DNA of 64,000 nucleotides from Thermoplasma sp. (GCF_008709555.1 NZ_VYIJ01000002.1:1-64000); one strand, 5' to 3'; positions 8,612-19,036 are shown, numbered from the stretch's first letter. Numbers and translations: made by a program. The notes: generated from the letters alone by a model not told the origin.

Positions 8612-8612
8612 G

Positions 8613-11297
8613 ATGTCAAACTCATTTTCATATCTGGACGAAAGGATCATTGAGATGCTCCGCGACAGAGGGATAACGGATCCAACTGACCCGCAGGAGC
8701 AGATAATTCCGCTTGTTCTTGAGGGCAAGAACGTCCTTCTGCTTTCGCCAACCGGCAGCGGAAAGACAGAGGCAGCCGTCCTCCCGGTATTTCAGAGGAT
8801 ACTCAGGGAGAAGCCTCAGAAAGTTTTCGCGATCTACATAACGCCTCTGAGGGCGCTAAACCGCGATATACTTTCACGCCTGGTGGATTATGGACGGGAG
8901 CTCGGGATAGACGTCCAGGTAAGACACAGCGATATGACGGACGCGGACAAGCGGCACATGGCGGAGACGCCTCCTGACATACTGGTCACCACGCCGGAAT
9001 CCCTCCAGATACTTCTCAATGGAAAGAACCTCCGGAGATTCGTTGCAAATGTGCGGGTAGTAATCGTTGACGAACTTCACGATGCCGCTGAGAATGAGCG
9101 TGGATCACAGCTGTCGTTGGCGTTGGAAAGGCTAAGGGACCTGGCGGGAAACTTCCAGCGCATAGGCCTGTCCGCAACGGTGGGAAACCCAGGCGATCTC
9201 GCCAAATTTCTCGTTCCGGACGGCAGCTGCGAGATCATATCAACCACCCTGAAGAAAAACATGTCCATAGAGGTCATGGTCCCAGATGAAGCGAGCGAGG
9301 CCGATGCCGAGATCATGGGATGTGACAGGCAATACGCAGGGGCAATACTGCGCGTCTGGGATCTCATAAACAGGTATTCCGGATCTCTGGTATTTGTGAA
9401 CAGGAGGTTTGTTGCGGAAGATCTGGCATTCAGGCTGAAACTCAGGTTCGGAGACATACCGGTTCTTGTGCACCATGGATCGTTGTCCAGAGAGACCAGG
9501 GAATTCGCCGAAAAGTCGTTCAAAAATGGAGAGGTCAAGGCACTTATATGCACCTCGTCGCTTGAGCTGGGCATCGATGTCGGTACAGCAAACGCCGTCA
9601 TACAGTTCAACTCCCCGAGGCAGATAAACAAGATGATACAGCGCATAGGCAGGAGCGAACACTGGATCGGAAAGACCTCAAAGGGTTACGTTGTCTGCAC
9701 CGATGTCATAGAGATGGAGGAGGCCATAGCCATCGTGGACAGCATCGCAGATGGAAAGATCGAGAATGTGCAGATCATGAAGAACTCGCTTTCTACGTTG
9801 GCGAACCAGATCCTCTCGGAGATAAACGCTAAGGGAAAGGTAAACGTGAAGAGTTTTTTCGAGACGGTAAAGAGGTCATACGCATACGCCGATCTTTCCT
9901 GGGACGAATATTACTCCGTAGTTAACTTTCTCTCCAACACCAGGAAACTCTGGCTTGAAGATGACACAATGGGCAGGAGGCGCAACACGCTCAGGTACTA
10001 TATAGAGAACATCTCAATGATCCCAAGTGAGAAGAACTACAAGGTTATAGACACCACGGGAAAGTTCATAGGTACACTGGACGAGCGTTACGTGGCATCA
10101 GAAATCGATGCCGGAAGCTACTTCGTCATGAGAGGGAATACGTGGCGCGTTGTCAGGATAGACCATGACCGAATACTGGTGGAATCATTCTTCACGCCAG
10201 CTGTAGCACCGAGATGGACGGGCGAAGACATACCTGTCCTTTACGACGTTGTGCAACGGGTATCCATGAATCGCAGATCACGAGAGATTCCTGATTACAT
10301 AGACGAGGCCTCAGCAGTTAAACTCAGGGAATGGTACGAGAACGATATCGCCACCGTTGAAAGGGTCATAATAGAGAGTTTCAACGACGAAATAATAATA
10401 CAGATACTTCTTGGCACCCGGGGCAACTTCGCGCTGGCCGAGATCCTATCCAATGTGCTTACATCAATAACCGGGGAGAGCGTGGAGATGGACTATTCTC
10501 CATATCATATATACCTCAGGACGTCAAGGAAGATCTATGCTGAGGACGTGATGCGTATGATAAAGGCCATCAATCTGGAGAACCTGAATTCCTATATAAG
10601 GGCCTCAGCCTCCAGATCTCGCTTCTTCAAATCCGTCTTCCTTTACGAGGCGAGGAAATTCGGGATAGTTAGCGAAGAGGCAGATCTTGAGAGGATAAGG
10701 ATAGACAAGATAATGGACGCCTACTCTGGATCCGTTGTCTTCGAGGATTCCGTCAGAAAGCTTATAAATGACTACATGGACATCGCTGCGATAACATCAT
10801 TTGTGGGTTCTCTTGACAGGATCCAGTTCGTACTCAAGGACAAGATATCAAAGGCATCAGACATATTCATATCGCACTACTCGGAGAGGGTTGCCCCTCT
10901 GCGGCCCACAAAGGTGATACTTGAATCCGTAAGGAACCGCATAATGAACGAGAGGGTGACCCTCTACTGCGTCAGCTGCGGCAACGTGAGGACATACCGC
11001 GTCAGGGATATAAAGGTACCAAAATGTGATGCGTGCGGATCGAGGCTGGTTGCTGCACTATCCGACTTCGAGAGATCGAAGATAGACGATCCGTCCTACA
11101 GGAAACGCATACTGAAGAATGCACATCTGGTCAAGGAGAAGGGCCTACAGGCCGTCATGGTCATGTCCGCGAGGGGTGTTGGGCCTGAAACGGCCTCCAG
11201 GATCCTTGAGGTGACCTACGCGGACGAGGATGATCTCATAAGGGCCATACTCACAGCCGAGATGGACTACGCGAGAAACCGCAGGTTCTGGGATTGA
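8613..11297 (+). CDS. lhr: Lhr-type ATP-dependent superfamily 2 helicase
   Basis: An 894-residue DEAD/DEAH-box helicase of the Lhr family, implicated in nucleic acid repair or RNA processing. It shows Walker A SPTGSGKTEAA near residue 45, motif II DELHD, SATVGNPGDLAKF, motif VI QRIGRSEHWIG, then the winged-helix and beta-barrel region of Lhr-core proteins. Near the C-terminus a four-cysteine zinc ribbon (CVSCG and CDACG, about residues 786-810) is followed by a helical tail resembling an HhH segment (ARGVGPETASRILEV). ATG 8613 lies directly after the stop of the flavoenzyme gene, so the two are probably co-transcribed. The gene ends 7 bp before the convergent membrane protein. Confidence 0.88.
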   Translation: MSNSFSYLDERIIEMLRDRGITDPTDPQEQIIPLVLEGKNVLLLSPTGSGKTEAAVLPVFQRILREKPQKVFAIYITPLRALNRDILSRLVDYGRELGIDVQVRHSDMTDADKRHMAETPPDILVTTPESLQILLNGKNLRRFVANVRVVIVDELHDAAENERGSQLSLALERLRDLAGNFQRIGLSATVGNPGDLAKFLVPDGSCEIISTTLKKNMSIEVMVPDEASEADAEIMGCDRQYAGAILRVWDLINRYSGSLVFVNRRFVAEDLAFRLKLRFGDIPVLVHHGSLSRETREFAEKSFKNGEVKALICTSSLELGIDVGTANAVIQFNSPRQINKMIQRIGRSEHWIGKTSKGYVVCTDVIEMEEAIAIVDSIADGKIENVQIMKNSLSTLANQILSEINAKGKVNVKSFFETVKRSYAYADLSWDEYYSVVNFLSNTRKLWLEDDTMGRRRNTLRYYIENISMIPSEKNYKVIDTTGKFIGTLDERYVASEIDAGSYFVMRGNTWRVVRIDHDRILVESFFTPAVAPRWTGEDIPVLYDVVQRVSMNRRSREIPDYIDEASAVKLREWYENDIATVERVIIESFNDEIIIQILLGTRGNFALAEILSNVLTSITGESVEMDYSPYHIYLRTSRKIYAEDVMRMIKAINLENLNSYIRASASRSRFFKSVFLYEARKFGIVSEEADLERIRIDKIMDAYSGSVVFEDSVRKLINDYMDIAAITSFVGSLDRIQFVLKDKISKASDIFISHYSERVAPLRPTKVILESVRNRIMNERVTLYCVSCGNVRTYRVRDIKVPKCDACGSRLVAALSDFERSKIDDPSYRKRILKNAHLVKEKGLQAVMVMSARGVGPETASRILEVTYADEDDLIRAILTAEMDYARNRRFWD

Positions 11298-11303
11298 GAC
11301 TGT

Positions 11304-13064
11304 TCACCTGTGCGGTGTGATGTTGGGATAGGTAAAATTCAGTGCAGCCAAGGCACCATTGTAGGACTGATTATATACCAGTACGTAGACGGTCTGCGGC
11401 ACCTGCGATGTGACGGATATGAGGAACGATGATCCGCCCATGAGCATGAACGGGAAGGGGCTGCCCTCAGACACCACCGCGTTCTCAACGATGACGCTGT
11501 AATTCCTTCCAAGCGTTCCGAATGCATAGACGTTGACCATCTCGGTCGATACCGTGTTGCTGTTCAGCTTTATGTTAACAGTATCATTAACGGTGGCATT
11601 GCCAGTGAATGGATTGCTGTTGCGCATTGCGAAATCCTTCGTGAGATCTATGAAGTAAATATGAACAGCTACTGATTCGGATGCCGTGGATGTGAACACG
11701 GATATCGTGTAAGTGTAGAATCCGGGGCTGGATCCCGTGAAATTCATGGTTATGTTGAACAGATCGGTGGTGGATGGCGGTACAGACCGGTGCACGGATC
11801 TGACATGCCAGGCTATGTAGGGTGAAACTGAAAATCCAGGCGTTATTGTGGACGTTCCATGGTTTGAAACGTAGATCGGATACGAAACGTTTGTGGACAC
11901 GTTTCCGCTGACGGAATACACAACGAACTGATTCTCTCCGTAGCTGATTGAAAACTGTGGTGGTAGAGTGTGAAACGGGATTGGAACGAGACCTATTAGA
12001 ACTATGATGACGGCTGAGAGGGCGATCGCCTTGACGTATGAAGATGATCTCCCGACATTGTTGAGGGGTTCAGGGCCCTTCACGCCCAGTATGAGAACGA
12101 ACACAAGCAGGATGAGCCACGATGGGTAGAGTATGGAGAGCCCGATGACAGCAACGACAGCTGTATATGACAGATACTGCGACCATCTGCCGAGCATGGC
12201 GGAGGATATGAGTCCACCGTCCAGAAAACCTATTGGCATGGCGTTGAAGGAAGATACGATGATACCCACCCATCCCGCATAGGCTGTGGGAAATAGAACG
12301 CCATCAGACGGAACGAAGCTTCTCATGGCTGCCTGGAATATGAGCGGGCTGCCTATCTGAAGTATGGGAGATTTCACCCCTGAAACCGGGACATGCTGCA
12401 TTAAAGACAGATAACCCCCGACTATGACGAAGACGAGGGAAACCAGAAAACCAAAGACGATTGAAAAAAGAGACGATTCGACCATGGCCCTCTTGCTTGG
12501 ATAAGCCACGTTTGGAGCATTTATGGATCCCATGGTACCCATGCCAATTGGGTCCGGCACGAAGATCGGGAATGAGTATTGCATGTTATTCCTCTTCATG
12601 CCGAGGTACCTGCCGGATTCTCTGGCCCCCAGGATTGCGAATACGGGTATGACGAAATACGCCATGGTTTCCAGCATTGCAACCATGGGTGGCGATGAAA
12701 AATAAGCTGAGACGTATGAGTATCCCACGTAGAAGAGCGTTATAACGGTTGCTATGGCCATGAGGATCTTAAGTATGGATCTCCTAGGTCTTTCTGGTTC
12801 ATGAATGATTATTATTTCGTTGCTGGCCCTGGTGAAAGCCACGTACCCGATCCTCCTCAGATCGGAGACAAGCATGGAGAAATAGTCCTCCGGATAATAA
12901 TCGATATCCTCAACCTCAACGACGAATTCTCCTTCGTCCTCCTTAACTCTTTTTACGCCATAGTATCGGCCGACTATCTGCTGTATCTGTTCGGGCTGCA
13001 TGGATGTATTTTTACTTAATCTGAATATTACATTATTAAGATTTGCTCCACAGCCATCCGTCAT
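11304..13064 (-). CDS. Site-2 protease (M50) homologue lacking the HExxH zinc motif
   Basis: A multi-pass membrane protein of about 586 residues. Residues 120-360 match M50 intramembrane metalloproteases of the EGY1-like group: the helix leading to the active site, the following PxPxFVPDPIGMGTMG segment, and the second motif FNAMPIGFLDGG with D282 intact. Where family members have HELGHY, this protein has RESGRY (residues 148-153), so both zinc-binding histidines are arginine; only the glutamate remains. A soluble N-terminal domain precedes the first helix near residue 97. The last ~220 residues are beta-rich with many N-glycosylation sequons and probably lie outside the cell. ATG 13001 (MQPEQIQQIVG) is a plausible shorter start. 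It is probably a pseudoprotease that binds but does not cut. Confidence 0.75.
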   Translation of the reverse strand: MTDGCGANLNNVIFRLSKNTSMQPEQIQQIVGRYYGVKRVKEDEGEFVVEVEDIDYYPEDYFSMLVSDLRRIGYVAFTRASNEIIIIHEPERPRRSILKILMAIATVITLFYVGYSYVSAYFSSPPMVAMLETMAYFVIPVFAILGARESGRYLGMKRNNMQYSFPIFVPDPIGMGTMGSINAPNVAYPSKRAMVESSLFSIVFGFLVSLVFVIVGGYLSLMQHVPVSGVKSPILQIGSPLIFQAAMRSFVPSDGVLFPTAYAGWVGIIVSSFNAMPIGFLDGGLISSAMLGRWSQYLSYTAVVAVIGLSILYPSWLILLVFVLILGVKGPEPLNNVGRSSSYVKAIALSAVIIVLIGLVPIPFHTLPPQFSISYGENQFVVYSVSGNVSTNVSYPIYVSNHGTSTITPGFSVSPYIAWHVRSVHRSVPPSTTDLFNITMNFTGSSPGFYTYTISVFTSTASESVAVHIYFIDLTKDFAMRNSNPFTGNATVNDTVNIKLNSNTVSTEMVNVYAFGTLGRNYSVIVENAVVSEGSPFPFMLMGGSSFLISVTSQVPQTVYVLVYNQSYNGALAALNFTYPNITPHR

Positions 13065-13092
13065 TTATTCATTATAAACTCTGTCTGACGAC

Positions 13093-13245
13093 ATGAAGAA
13101 AAAAATATCTGCCAATCACAATATTGATGTCAAATGGTGCGGCATCAAAGCGAGAGGAATCAAAACCATGCAACTGGACAGCAGCTTCTCCTATAAAAAA
13201 CAGTATACTTTGGTATTCAGAATAAAAATAAAGGCTGGATCGTAA
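13093..13245 (+). CDS. Possible 50-residue basic ORF, unknown
   Basis: An ATG-started frame of 50 codons in the gap between the M50-like gene and alaS. The product is lysine/arginine rich (begins MKKKISANHN, later SSFSYKKQYTLVFRIKIK). No Shine-Dalgarno site or clear TATA box precedes it, and I recognise no family. An opposite-strand frame (13072-13281) also stays open, so this may be a decayed fragment rather than a gene. Otherwise the 13065-13318 gap shows only weak TATA-like runs. Confidence 0.2.
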   Translation: MKKKISANHNIDVKWCGIKARGIKTMQLDSSFSYKKQYTLVFRIKIKAGS

Positions 13246-13318
13246 GCGAAGACCGGCTGCAACCAACCAGCCCTCCATCATACGCCTTCAGCAGTACGTC
13301 CTTATGACCCCGCACAGA

Positions 13319-15934
13319 TCATTCGCTGTGTTCGTTGATGAATGAAGCGACTGATTCGTTTCCTTCTGGTTCAACGTTGAACAATCTTCTTATCATATCT
13401 TTTGCGTGCTTGCCTGGCGATATGGCTGTATACTTGAATTTCCCTGAGATGCGGGTCTCGACAACGAGATCGATCCTTCTGGAGTGGGCTATCCTGGATA
13501 TTTCCCCTATGTCGGCTTCATCGGCCTCTATTATTGGATATTCCACGCCGGATGATCCGATCTTCCGTGCGTTCTCTATCCTCGTCTCTATATCCCTGCG
13601 CTTCGCCTCCGCAAGACTCCGCTTGAGATCGGCGTATCCCTTTGAAATCTCTGAGACCGAATCGGCCAACTCGCCAATCGGTTTCTTTATCATCGTGGAT
13701 ATCCTGTATGCAGACTCGTAGGAATCCTGAAACAGATGGAGTGCGGGGACACCGGCGGAGAAGGTTATCCTGTATATGTTCTCCTGGATGGCCTCAACCT
13801 TCCTTATCTTCAGAACCCCTATGGATGATATATTCTTCAGATGCGTACCGCCGCAACCCTCCGCATCAACACCATGTATCTCGACAACCCTTATCTTGGG
13901 CGTGAGCGGTACGCCACCCTCGAACAGCCTGAAACCATACTTATCTATGGCACTGTACCAGTCGAGGTTTCTTACGCTGACCTCCCTGCCCTCCCTTATA
14001 AGCTCGAAGGCGCGTTCCTCAATCCTTCTTATGGTACCCTCGTCTATCCTTCTATAGTGCGTTATATCGAGTCTCGATTCCTCCACGTCCTTCTGAACGC
14101 CGTTCTGCCATACATGCTGGCCCAGAACCTCCCTCAGGACACCAAGCAGAAGGTGCGTCGACGTGTGGTGTATCATTAGTCTGGATCTCCTTTCCCAGTC
14201 AATGACTCCATGTACACGGACACCCTCAGGTATCTCGCCGTCAATGGTATGGACTATAGTTTTTCCATATTTGCGGACGGCCGTGACGTTTATCTTCTTT
14301 CCCTTGTATTCGAAGTAACCCAGATCCCACGGCTGGCCACCGCCCTCTGGATAGAATGCAGTCTTGTCCAGTATGATCTCATTTCCCTTGGAATAAACCA
14401 CGAGTCCTGTGAATTCCCTCATGAATGGATCGTCGTAGTAGAGCGTTCTCGTCTCTATATCCGGATAATCGCTGTATTTTTTCCTTTCAACGGCACCCTT
14501 CTCATGCCTCTGTATCACGAGCGCATGGAAGTTCTCCGGTACATCAATGGCCATTCCCTTAGTTTCAAGATAACCCTTCACGGTCTCCGGGCTTATTCCG
14601 TGAGAGTCGTAGAGCAGTATAAGATCTTCAAGATCGATCTTTCCCTTGCTTGCCAAGAGCTTTTCTATGATCTGGGTGCCATGCCTCTCAACATCCCTAT
14701 ATTTTTCCTCTTCAATGGAAAGGATATCTGATACGAACTGTTCCGGGAACTCCTGGACTATATCCCTGAGATCCCCATGGTTCATCTTTATGAGGTCCAT
14801 GAGGCTGCCAGTGTATCCCGTATTGTTTATGGCCCTGTAGGCCCTCCTTATCAACATTCTGGCCAGATAACCGACCTTAACGTTTGATGGTATGACATAA
14901 GCAGCAAACATGTGCATAAGCGATCTGGCATGGTCAATCATGAGGAATACATCCCTGACCTTCCTTACCCTCTCGAATCTCTCTCTGGCATCGGCATACT
15001 TCCTCTCCAGCTGGGATATGACGAAGGATTCCTCGTATGGTTCCTTCATCACCGAAATCTTGACAACATCCGTCAGAAATTCCTCGTCTATATCCGAAAC
15101 CGAGGAATTCTTCATGACGTGATCGATTATATCCGGATAGATGGCCTGATACACCGTGGGTGTACCCTGAGAGAGCCATGTCAGGCGTTCCAGCCCGTAG
15201 CCCGTATCAACTATTCGCATATCCATCTTCGAATAACGGATGCCGTCTATCTCGTATGGCCCGTTTGGATCCTCCTTCATGTCCATGAATACAAGCGTGG
15301 CAACCTCAAGTCCCCTCACAAATACTTCGAGTGCGTTTCCGGCATTGCCTCCGCCGGACCATGGCTTTTCCTTGAAACTTATCAGTTTTCCGTCTATGCC
15401 CAGGCCCTCAGTAATAAAATCGTAGCAGTAATGTACCGTTTCCTCCTTCCAGTACACAGTCTTATCCTTGGTGTTGAAGGAGTCATGGCACAGCATCTCG
15501 AAGCTTGTGAGATGACGTCCGGTTATGCCCACAAGATCGACATCGTTCATCCTTATACTGGGCTGGGACATGACGATTGGGTTGCCGGGCGGTTTCACGA
15601 TGCCCGAGGTAACATGGGGCTGAAAGTCATATATGGATGCGTTGACCAGAAGCACATCCTCCCTCCACCTCGGAACAACTGGATAAGGCTTCAGGACCTT
15701 GTGACCCCGCTTTTCGAAGAATTTGATGAAGGCATCCCTCATCTCATCCAGAGTATAGGATCTTGGTACAGGGCTGTTTCCTATGAACGTGTATTCATCG
15801 CATGGAGTGTCCCCGCAGGTGTTCCTCTGCCTGTCCTGCGTCCAAAAATAGGATCCACATTTGACGCACTGTTTCTTTTCAAAACCGCTGTTGAGAAAGA
15901 ATTCCAGATCAAGCTCCCCAGTCTGTTTTTCCAT
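13319..15934 (-). CDS. alaS: Alanyl-tRNA synthetase (archaeal type)
   Basis: An 871-residue class II synthetase that charges tRNA-Ala. It has the archaeal N-terminal extension with a cysteine cluster ([17 protein letters not shown]), the catalytic core with motifs around [17 protein letters not shown] and [11 protein letters not shown], an editing domain with the zinc-binding HHTSTH and CGGTH, and a shorter C-terminal domain with a coiled segment. The gene ends at 13319. ATG 15934 matches the family start ([12 protein letters not shown]). TTTTAAA- and AATTAAAA-type boxes lie 15-30 bp upstream. It is a single complete gene with no sign of damage. A 350-codon open frame on the opposite strand is a codon-bias shadow. 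Confidence 0.97.
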   Translation of the reverse strand: MEKQTGELDLEFFLNSGFEKKQCVKCGSYFWTQDRQRNTCGDTPCDEYTFIGNSPVPRSYTLDEMRDAFIKFFEKRGHKVLKPYPVVPRWREDVLLVNASIYDFQPHVTSGIVKPPGNPIVMSQPSIRMNDVDLVGITGRHLTSFEMLCHDSFNTKDKTVYWKEETVHYCYDFITEGLGIDGKLISFKEKPWSGGGNAGNALEVFVRGLEVATLVFMDMKEDPNGPYEIDGIRYSKMDMRIVDTGYGLERLTWLSQGTPTVYQAIYPDIIDHVMKNSSVSDIDEEFLTDVVKISVMKEPYEESFVISQLERKYADARERFERVRKVRDVFLMIDHARSLMHMFAAYVIPSNVKVGYLARMLIRRAYRAINNTGYTGSLMDLIKMNHGDLRDIVQEFPEQFVSDILSIEEEKYRDVERHGTQIIEKLLASKGKIDLEDLILLYDSHGISPETVKGYLETKGMAIDVPENFHALVIQRHEKGAVERKKYSDYPDIETRTLYYDDPFMREFTGLVVYSKGNEIILDKTAFYPEGGGQPWDLGYFEYKGKKINVTAVRKYGKTIVHTIDGEIPEGVRVHGVIDWERRSRLMIHHTSTHLLLGVLREVLGQHVWQNGVQKDVEESRLDITHYRRIDEGTIRRIEERAFELIREGREVSVRNLDWYSAIDKYGFRLFEGGVPLTPKIRVVEIHGVDAEGCGGTHLKNISSIGVLKIRKVEAIQENIYRITFSAGVPALHLFQDSYESAYRISTMIKKPIGELADSVSEISKGYADLKRSLAEAKRRDIETRIENARKIGSSGVEYPIIEADEADIGEISRIAHSRRIDLVVETRISGKFKYTAISPGKHAKDMIRRLFNVEPEGNESVASFINEHSE

Positions 15935-16028
15935 TGGAGTATGATTTTAAAAGACTATTTTTAATTTTGCGGGCAGACATGCAATTCTGCATTAACCGAT
16001 CTGATCAGCGAGGATGATCGATCTTCGA

Positions 16029-16454
16029 TCACTCCACAAAGAATTCGTATACCATTGGAGACATGAGATCGGCAATCTGGGACAGTAACTGCTCGTCTTC
16101 CTTGCTGAATGCGGCTTTCTTATCGGAATCTATATCTATTTCGCCTATTGCCTTTCCATTGTATCGGACCGGTACGACTATCTCCGACTGCGTTGATGGG
16201 AAGCATGCAAGGTACTTTGGATTGCTCTTCACATCATATTCATTGATGATATCATTTTTCAGAACCGCCAGACTGCACAGCCCGTCACCGAGATTTATCT
16301 CAACGTGTTCCGTTTTCTCTCCAACGAACGCCTCGAGTTTCAGTTTCCCATGTTCGAGAACGTAGAAGCCAACCCAATCGTATTTCGGATTCTTTTCCTT
16401 CAGATACTGGCATGCCGTCTGCATTTGGTTTTTTGCAAAATCCTTGATATCCAT
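16029..16454 (-). CDS. Free methionine-R-sulfoxide reductase (type II fRMsr, GAF domain)
   Basis: A 141-residue single GAF-domain protein. The conserved fRMsr stretch STQSEIVVPVRYNGKAIGEIDID is present, with cysteines at C60 (GDGLC) and C84 (KYLACFPS). The enzyme reduces free methionine-R-sulfoxide and helps in oxidative damage repair. Type I enzymes have a third cysteine near C60; it is missing here, as in the type II subgroup. I recall a T. acidophilum enzyme described as type II with C60 and C84, which this matches by position, but I cannot verify that here. A TATA box (cttatataatgg, minus strand) about 27 bp upstream of ATG 16454 indicates a leaderless mRNA. Confidence 0.8.
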   Translation of the reverse strand: MDIKDFAKNQMQTACQYLKEKNPKYDWVGFYVLEHGKLKLEAFVGEKTEHVEINLGDGLCSLAVLKNDIINEYDVKSNPKYLACFPSTQSEIVVPVRYNGKAIGEIDIDSDKKAAFSKEDEQLLSQIADLMSPMVYEFFVE

Positions 16455-16579
16455 AGAGCTGGAATTTCTTCCATTATATAAGATCTTTTCAGGAAGTGGA
16501 TATACAAAAAAGCACAGAAAGTTAGTCTAAAATGTAAGATCCATGTTCAATCAAATGCGGGCCATGATACCATTCGATG

Positions 16580-16870
16580 TCAGTATTTCAGGGCCTTTAT
16601 CTTCCTTTCGGCCGTATTCTCCACATCTATCCTGTCATCGATCTTCACGTATGTCTCTACCCTCTTGATACCCATCGATAGAATTGCCCTTTCTCCCCTC
16701 TTCACGGCTTCGAATATCTCATCAAGGGTGCCGGCCTCCAGGACAGTTCCCATGCTGTTCGGATAAAACTTAATACCGTATCTCTTGAATTCCTCCAAGG
16801 CTGCATTTATGTACCTTGAGGCCGAGGTACCTAGACCTATTGGTACATATGTTACTTCCGCTAAGATCAT
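16580..16870 (-). CDS. Thiamine-binding / MTH1187 family (DUF77) protein
   Basis: A 96-residue ferredoxin-like-fold protein of the MTH1187/YkoF-type family, starting ILAEVTYVPIGLGTSASRYINAAL and continuing with GIKFYPNSMGTVLEAGTLDEIFEAV, both typical. Members form homotetramers and some bind thiamine or its pyrimidine. The frame stays open to 16939, but ATG 16870 matches the family start and a TATA-like run (aattttttatcg, minus strand) lies about 25 bp before it. It is a single-gene unit. The 125-bp gap before the fRMsr gene holds only promoter sequence and T-rich runs. Ligand unknown. Confidence 0.75.
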   Translation of the reverse strand: MILAEVTYVPIGLGTSASRYINAALEEFKRYGIKFYPNSMGTVLEAGTLDEIFEAVKRGERAILSMGIKRVETYVKIDDRIDVENTAERKIKALKY

Positions 16871-17002
16871 ATTGACGAATTGCGTGTTTCGATAAAAAAT
16901 TAGTGATGACGTCATATTTTCGTCAGACATTGCAAACAAAAAGAAGAAAAATATGGTTCCAATTACGATAAAATTTAAATATTAATTTCGGCTATTTTCA
17001 GT

Positions 17003-17656
17003 ATGCGTCAGACGGTCTCGATCCTCCTCCTCATCTTCTCCGCGTTTGTTTCGGTTATGCTGGTCTCAACCGGAATAGCTGTGCAGGAACAGCAGATGAC
17101 GTCTGTCGCCATTCTCAATTCTTTCAATATAAACAGCTTAGAGAAGCTGGATCAGGATTATTATCTCAAGGTCGAAGCTGTATTCGAAAACAGAGCATAT
17201 ACCGGCGCAGTGATAGCGCTCTACAATTCAGAGATAGTGGTCCCAGCACTGTCAGAGGCCACTGCCGATATCCTGATACCTGTGAATACGACAACTCTGA
17301 TTTCAGCAGGATGGATGCTGAAACCGGTCAACGTTACCATAAGATTCAGTGAAAGGATACTATTTGCGGTGTTTGACAAGAAAGTATCGCTCACCGTACC
17401 TTGCCTATTTGAAAACGTGAGCGAAAAACAGCAAGGAAACTCCATTGAAATATCGTTCGTTCCAAGTTCATTTACGGCTGGAAACATCATGGATATAAGC
17501 ATAAACGGGTTTGATTACGATCTCACGCTGACAAGTGGGACATCAGCGACGATTAAGATTCCTCTGACAAGCCCAAATGCATCAATAGGAGATTCAGGAA
17601 ATTATCTGAAGATATCGAATCTCACCTACTATTTTTCCCAGATAGGTGATCTATGA
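17003..17656 (+). CDS. Secreted or membrane-anchored protein, unknown
   Basis: A 217-residue protein with an N-terminal hydrophobic helix (residues 4-27, [21 protein letters not shown]) and a beta-rich, Asn/Thr/Ser-rich remainder with several N-glycosylation sequons, suggesting exposure outside the membrane. No catalytic motif or family is recognised. ATG 17003 lies 27 bp downstream of an AT-rich TATA element (aaaatttaaatatt), so translation is probably leaderless. Its 3' end overlaps the convergent HAD gene by 35 bp (17622-17656). Confidence 0.65.
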   Translation: MRQTVSILLLIFSAFVSVMLVSTGIAVQEQQMTSVAILNSFNINSLEKLDQDYYLKVEAVFENRAYTGAVIALYNSEIVVPALSEATADILIPVNTTTLISAGWMLKPVNVTIRFSERILFAVFDKKVSLTVPCLFENVSEKQQGNSIEISFVPSSFTAGNIMDISINGFDYDLTLTSGTSATIKIPLTSPNASIGDSGNYLKISNLTYYFSQIGDL

Positions 17657-18248
17657 TATCCAGTATTTCAGCTATATTCTCTATTTCGTAATCTGCATAG
17701 CTTGAACTTATTTTTCGTCCGTGTTTCACCAGGACAGCTGTACATCTGATCTTCTTTGCAGGTATCAGGTCGTTTTCTATATCCCCGACAACTATGCACT
17801 CTTCGGCTGATATTCCCATCATCTTCAGTGCCTTCTCATAGGGCTCTGAATCTGGTTTCCCGTGGGATACATCGTCTATCGTGACAACGTGATCAACTGG
17901 AATACTGAACTTTTGTATAACCATCCTTCTTGTTGAAGTCACAACTGCTGTCTTTATCCCACGCGCCTTAAGTTTAGAGAGTGTTGGAATGACGTCCTGA
18001 AAGAACTTTGCTGATTCTATATTCCTGAGGAAATAATCCTCCTGGAGCATCTCCACATCAAGGGGATTATTTACAAACTTCTTCGCCAGGTCCACACCCG
18101 GATACCCTATCATCGGCCTGATCATGTCCTCTGGAACCTCTACTCCAAAACTCTGAAACGCCTTCTTCCATGCTGTAACTCTCAGATCCACAGAATCAAG
18201 AAGCGTACCGTCGAAATCAAAGATCACTCCTCTTACCTGCATTTCCAT
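17622..18248 (-). CDS. HAD-superfamily phosphatase (phosphoglycolate phosphatase-like)
   Basis: A 208-residue haloacid-dehalogenase-type hydrolase with the nucleophile motif [10 protein letters not shown], motif II VVTSTRR, a lysine in [13 protein letters not shown] and the acidic motif [10 protein letters not shown] helical cap (residues 20-90) places it with the phosphoglycolate phosphatase / beta-phosphoglucomutase subgroup. Substrate unknown. It starts at ATG 18248 or, with better Shine-Dalgarno spacing (GAGGATGG), at ATG 18242, only a few nt after the stop of the E1-like gene, so the pair is an operon. It overlaps the convergent secreted-protein gene at the 3' end. Confidence 0.85.
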   Translation of the reverse strand: MEMQVRGVIFDFDGTLLDSVDLRVTAWKKAFQSFGVEVPEDMIRPMIGYPGVDLAKKFVNNPLDVEMLQEDYFLRNIESAKFFQDVIPTLSKLKARGIKTAVVTSTRRMVIQKFSIPVDHVVTIDDVSHGKPDSEPYEKALKMMGISAEECIVVGDIENDLIPAKKIRCTAVLVKHGRKISSSYADYEIENIAEILDIIDHLSGKNSR

Positions 18249-18250
18249 CC

Positions 18251-19036
18251 TCAGGGCATGAATTCCAGTCCTATATTCTTATATCTGTCCGTCAGGTATT
18301 CGTAGTTGTGCAATCCACAGGCCGGACAGTCTTTTCTGCGATCCACCAATATCCTATCAAGATCCATGTTCCAGATGTCCAAGTTGTATATCGATCCGTC
18401 AATTTCCTTTCCCGTCAGAATCTTCATCCCGATCGTGAAGGCGATGGAGGAGATCGCGGTAACAAGAGAACTCAGCACGCCGACCTCAGCGCATGTAGGC
18501 TGAGGAAAAGGCTCATTCGTGAAATAGCATCTGTAGCACGATGTTTTTTCCGGTATAATGGCCTTGACCTGGCCGTATGTCTCTATGGCAGAGGCCATGA
18601 CCCAAGGACGTCCGACCTTGACGCATGCATCATTTATGATCAACCTGCTGGTTAGGTTGTCTGTGCCGTCCATTACGAGATCAACGGAGGAGACAAGATC
18701 TTCGGCGTTCGAGGCGTCAAACGTCTCATTGATGGCCTGGATCTCGACCTCCGAGTTAATTTTCTGAAGCCTCCTCCGTGCAGCTTCGGCTTTGGAATCA
18801 CCAATATCGTCCTCTGAATACAGCGTCTGCCGGTAGAGGTTTGATGATGCCACATAGTCCCGATCCACGATGACGATCTTCTTGACTCCGCTGCGAACAA
18901 ACAGATCCGCTATCAGGCTACCTACGCCGCCAAGGCCAACGATCATGACTCTTGCGTTTCTTATCCTCGATATATCGTCCCTGTCGAACTGCCTCAATAC
19001 CATCTGCCTTGCATATTTGTAATCTTCAGGCATCAT
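18251..19036 (-). CDS. E1-like ubiquitin-type activating enzyme (UbaA/MoeB/ThiF family)
   Basis: A 261-residue adenylating enzyme. Residues 28-42 hold the nucleotide-binding glycine motif ([16 protein letters not shown]), followed by [13 protein letters not shown] and [15 protein letters not shown] zinc site is formed by CYRC (about residues 165-168) and CPAC (about 236-239), and the likely thioester cysteine is in [11 protein letters not shown]. Archaeal relatives activate ubiquitin-like SAMP/Urm1 proteins for protein conjugation, tRNA thiolation and molybdopterin synthesis. The HAD phosphatase follows in the same operon. VAT is encoded only 2.3 kb away on the other strand. Whether it acts in modification, cofactor sulfur transfer or both cannot be told from sequence. 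Confidence 0.88.
   Translation of the reverse strand: MMPEDYKYARQMVLRQFDRDDISRIRNARVMIVGLGGVGSLIADLFVRSGVKKIVIVDRDYVASSNLYRQTLYSEDDIGDSKAEAARRRLQKINSEVEIQAINETFDASNAEDLVSSVDLVMDGTDNLTSRLIINDACVKVGRPWVMASAIETYGQVKAIIPEKTSCYRCYFTNEPFPQPTCAEVGVLSSLVTAISSIAFTIGMKILTGKEIDGSIYNLDIWNMDLDRILVDRRKDCPACGLHNYEYLTDRYKNIGLEFMP

Noticed and set aside
9077-9646. 189-codon minus-strand frame inside the Lhr helicase
   Set aside because: Antisense shadow of a well-supported gene.
13072-13281. 69-codon minus-strand frame between the M50-like gene and alaS
   Set aside because: No SD or promoter, unlikely composition, and competing plus-strand frame; neither is well supported.
15925-15945. CCATTGGAGTATG near the alaS start, resembling the repeat core
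   Set aside because: Only 10 bases match copies A-C and part of it is the alaS start codon; no further similarity.
14912-15964. 350-codon plus-strand open frame opposite alaS
   Set aside because: It lies entirely within and just beyond the minus-strand alaS gene, has no family resemblance, and reflects codon bias against stops on the other strand.
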